A DNA stretch of 20,072 nucleotides from a virus: positions 1 through 20,072 of the IMG/VR virus record IMGVR_UViG_3300021962_000846. One strand, written 5' to 3'. Below are positions 19,960-20,072 of the stretch, piece by piece. The position numbers were made by a program, and so were the translations under genes. Each line of letters opens with the position of its first letter. The stretch's first letter is position 1. The notes beneath the pieces are model-generated. The model was not told the DNA's origin and made no database searches. It worked only from the letters and a program-made list of their open reading frames with translations.

Positions 19960-20072
19960 GACATCATTTCTTTAACAAATTCACGAGCTTCCAATACTTT
20001 CTCCTTGGCTTTTTCAATTACTTCAGGATTGTAATCGATGTCAAACTCCTTAATTCTGTACATATTTTCCAC
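19956..20072 (-). CDS. C-terminal part of an early gene (partial at edge)
   Basis: The frame is open from the right edge to TGA at 19956-19958 and shows at least 38 residues, ending in a helical charged segment (NPEVIEKAKEKVLEAREFVKEMMS). An ATG at 20063 could be the real start of a short 35-aa protein, but the frame stays open to the edge, so it may be longer. The stop overlaps the next ATG (ATGA). No function can be assigned. Confidence 0.5.
   Translation of the reverse strand: MENMYRIKEFDIDYNPEVIEKAKEKVLEAREFVKEMMS

Noticed and set aside
1-20072. tRNA or other structured RNA genes
   Set aside because: No tRNA-like cloverleaf or TTCRANNC box in a non-coding position was seen; gaps are too short except the repeat region.

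Overview
The window is a stretch of a tailed-phage genome (or prophage) with siphovirus organisation. Its host is probably in the Bacteroidota, most likely a Flavobacterium-like bacterium. Reasons: AT-rich DNA; A-rich gene leaders with almost no Shine-Dalgarno sequences; two promoter-like sites matching the Bacteroidota -7 box TAnnTTTG; and protein families typical of Bacteroidota phages (tape measure with DAPFGIIGVGNN, M15 endolysin, Prim-Pol/DUF3987 replication protein). No integrase, repressor or flanking bacterial gene is visible, so lytic and temperate lifestyles cannot be told apart.

Layout: 1-10680 (+) is the late structural module. It runs from the end of a head-tail connector through head-tail adaptor, gp10-like neck protein, tail terminator, major tail protein, a frameshifted pair of tail chaperones, tape measure, a 1024-aa tail-tip protein with an inserted beta-propeller, and a 921-aa fibre with an S74 self-cleaving chaperone, to two small fibre-linked genes. 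A strong rho-independent terminator (10706-10728) closes this unit, and a promoter-like -7 box follows at once. 10779-13245 (+) is a lysis cassette: small membrane protein, Lys-rich 41-aa protein, holin-like protein, M15 peptidase, then a metallophosphoesterase, a small unknown and a membrane-anchored spanin-like protein. 13246-13374 is the convergent junction, with a probable bidirectional terminator and a second inverted repeat.

13375-20072 lies on the minus strand and is the early/replication module, read right to left: a cut-off gene, two tandem Cys-rich paralogues, a small conserved-looking gene, a protein with three HTH units, a 305-bp non-coding region, Prim-Pol/helicase, HNH nuclease, a small unknown, a PD-(D/E)xK (VRR-NUC-like) nuclease, an SSB-like protein, five small unknowns (one a previously easy-to-miss 55-aa membrane protein) and a DUF1599/MazG-like protein. 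Most neighbours overlap by ATGA or TAATG, implying translational coupling.

The most interesting parts are (i) the 18570-18895 region, where two arrays of 11-bp GTKTACAC repeats flank a T-tract-rich segment between the three-HTH gene and the primase gene, a good candidate replication origin or regulatory switch; and (ii) a repeated G-tract motif (TA-G6-9-[T/A/TA]-G3-4-T) found four times, always on the plus strand whatever the gene direction, and placed at gene starts or ends or within coding sequence.
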